From Phocaeicola dorei (lineage in GTDB: Bacteria; Bacteroidota; Bacteroidia; Bacteroidales; Bacteroidaceae): a stretch of 64,000 nucleotides of DNA. Position 1 is the stretch's first letter, and each line of letters opens with the position of its first letter. Under the pieces are notes generated by a model. It ran no database searches. It was not told where the DNA came from and saw nothing but the letters and a program-made list of their open reading frames with translations. This document shows, one piece after another, positions 63,204 through 64,000 of the stretch. The stretch covers positions 4,371,501 to 4,435,500 of the forward strand of contig NZ_CP046176.1 of NCBI RefSeq assembly GCF_013009555.1. The letters run 5' to 3'. Made by a program: the position numbers and the translations under genes.

Positions 63204-64000
63204 TCAAAAAGGCCATATCAGCGGTATCAGAATAACCGAAATTATAAATGTCAATATATTCAACGGTAAACCGATACGTACAAAATCCATAAACTTATAG
63301 TTTCCGATACCCTGCACAATCAAATTAGTCTGATAACCGATAGGAGTGGAAAAACTGGCAGATGCAGCGATGCAGATGACAACAAAAAAGGGCATAGGAC
63401 TTACCCCCAACTGATTGGATAAGGAAAGGGCAAGCGGAAAAGCCAATGCAGCGGCAGCATTATTGGTTATCAGTTCGGTAAACAGATTTGTAATGATAAA
63501 CAAAACAGCCAGCAACACATGCGGACCATAATCATCACTCATATCAATGATTCCATGCGCAATGACATCCGCCACTCCGGAATTTACCATGGCGCGACTT
63601 ATAGCAAACGCACAGGCAATGGTTATCAAGATATCCCATGATATATATTTTGTATATTTACGTGCCGGAAAAAGTTTGGTCCATGCCATTATCACAGTCG
63701 TTATAGCTGCGAAAAAGAACATATCAAGATCAATACCAGGAAGTAATTCTTCCATAAAAGGCAACTCTCCTACTGTTGCCCCCACAATCATCAACACCAA
63801 TAAAGTCAATGCAAACCAACGTTTCTTTCTCCCAGCTTTCGGCTCGGTATCTTTGCCATTGGCCAATAACACGAATACAGAAGAGTCTCCCCATGTAGAG
63901 ATAAATGAATCATCTGCCCATAGCACCAACGTATCTCCCTCACGAAACTTCACACGTGACAGATTATCTACAATACTAACTCCGCTTCGTTTTATTTCTT
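63204..64000 (-). CDS. SLC13/DASS family permease with RCK_C domain, partial at the right edge
   Basis: Only the C-terminal ~265 residues are in the window; the frame stays open to position 64000, so the start lies outside. An internal GTG at 63953 is not the real start, because coding sequence typical of an RCK_C (TrkA-C) domain continues upstream (SGVSIVDNLSRVKFREGDTL). Six or more membrane spans follow, with TNLFTELITNNAAAALAFPL and PIGYQTNLIVQGIGNYKFMD, both typical of the SLC13 sodium/anion symporter family. Directly upstream of cysC, it is most likely the sulfate importer of this operon. Confidence 0.9.
   Translation of the reverse strand, partial: EIKRSGVSIVDNLSRVKFREGDTLVLWADDSFISTWGDSSVFVLLANGKDTEPKAGRKKRWFALTLLVLMIVGATVGELPFMEELLPGIDLDMFFFAAITTVIMAWTKLFPARKYTKYISWDILITIACAFAISRAMVNSGVADVIAHGIIDMSDDYGPHVLLAVLFIITNLFTELITNNAAAALAFPLALSLSNQLGVSPMPFFVVICIAASASFSTPIGYQTNLIVQGIGNYKFMDFVRIGLPLNILTFIISVILIPLIWPF

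Noticed and set aside
63204..63953. Complete 249-residue transporter starting at 63953
   Set aside because: That codon is GTG, and the frame upstream continues as a recognisable RCK_C-type domain to the window edge, so the gene is partial.

Overview
This window looks like chromosomal DNA from a gut Bacteroidales bacterium, most likely Bacteroides or Phocaeicola. The signs are a SusC/SusD pair, a Bacteroides-type ECF sigma factor, many lipoproteins of the C-S-D-D-D type, a TamA/TamB pair, and promoters that fit the Bacteroidetes pattern TTTG-N19/20-TAnnTTTG rather than the E. coli pattern. Nothing shows an integrated phage, a complete insertion sequence or a CRISPR array.

Left part (1-12.2 kb): a glycoside hydrolase gene followed 2 bp later by an ECF sigma factor; a membrane zinc protease; an AraC-type regulator; a sugar nucleotidyltransferase; and a large tamB-tamA operon on the minus strand. 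From 12.2 to 13.2 kb there is no convincing gene. That stretch holds three evenly spaced short palindromes and a pair of near-perfect inverted repeats of 58 bp around a pyrimidine-rich core.

From 13.2 to 17.8 kb lies a tight plus-strand cassette that looks richer in G+C: a secreted CMD-cupin fusion, a collapsed gene junction, a DUF1893 protein, a TonB-dependent receptor, a secreted DUF362 protein and a decayed membrane-protein gene with an in-frame amber codon. This is the best candidate here for an undescribed functional unit. It is followed by a plus-strand run of a cyclophilin lipoprotein, an M16 peptidase, a MATE exporter, a hybrid histidine kinase, a sigma-54-dependent response regulator and a small PepSY-like secreted protein. 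The last gene has a sigma-54 promoter and an upstream palindrome, so kinase, regulator and target form a readable circuit.

Middle part (26-44 kb): a TetR-FabG-RluA operon, an initiator tRNA, a GH2 enzyme, a fimbrillin/FISUMP-like lipoprotein and a SusC/SusD pair (a small polysaccharide-use type locus without an obvious regulator), a DEAD-box helicase, and an operon of an endonuclease/phosphatase lipoprotein with a metallophosphatase-PQQ-propeller fusion. Right part (44-64 kb): cysK, mnmA, a LuxR-type response regulator, three identical tRNA-Val genes with their own promoter and terminator, trpS, a lipoprotein, carB behind an attenuator-like leader, an outer-membrane barrel plus TlpA-like pair, yaaA, an OmpA-family porin, and a sulfate-uptake, activation and transfer operon (SLC13 permease, cysC, cysD, cysN, sulfotransferase) that runs off the right edge.

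All calls come from reading the sequence and from family knowledge. No database search was run.
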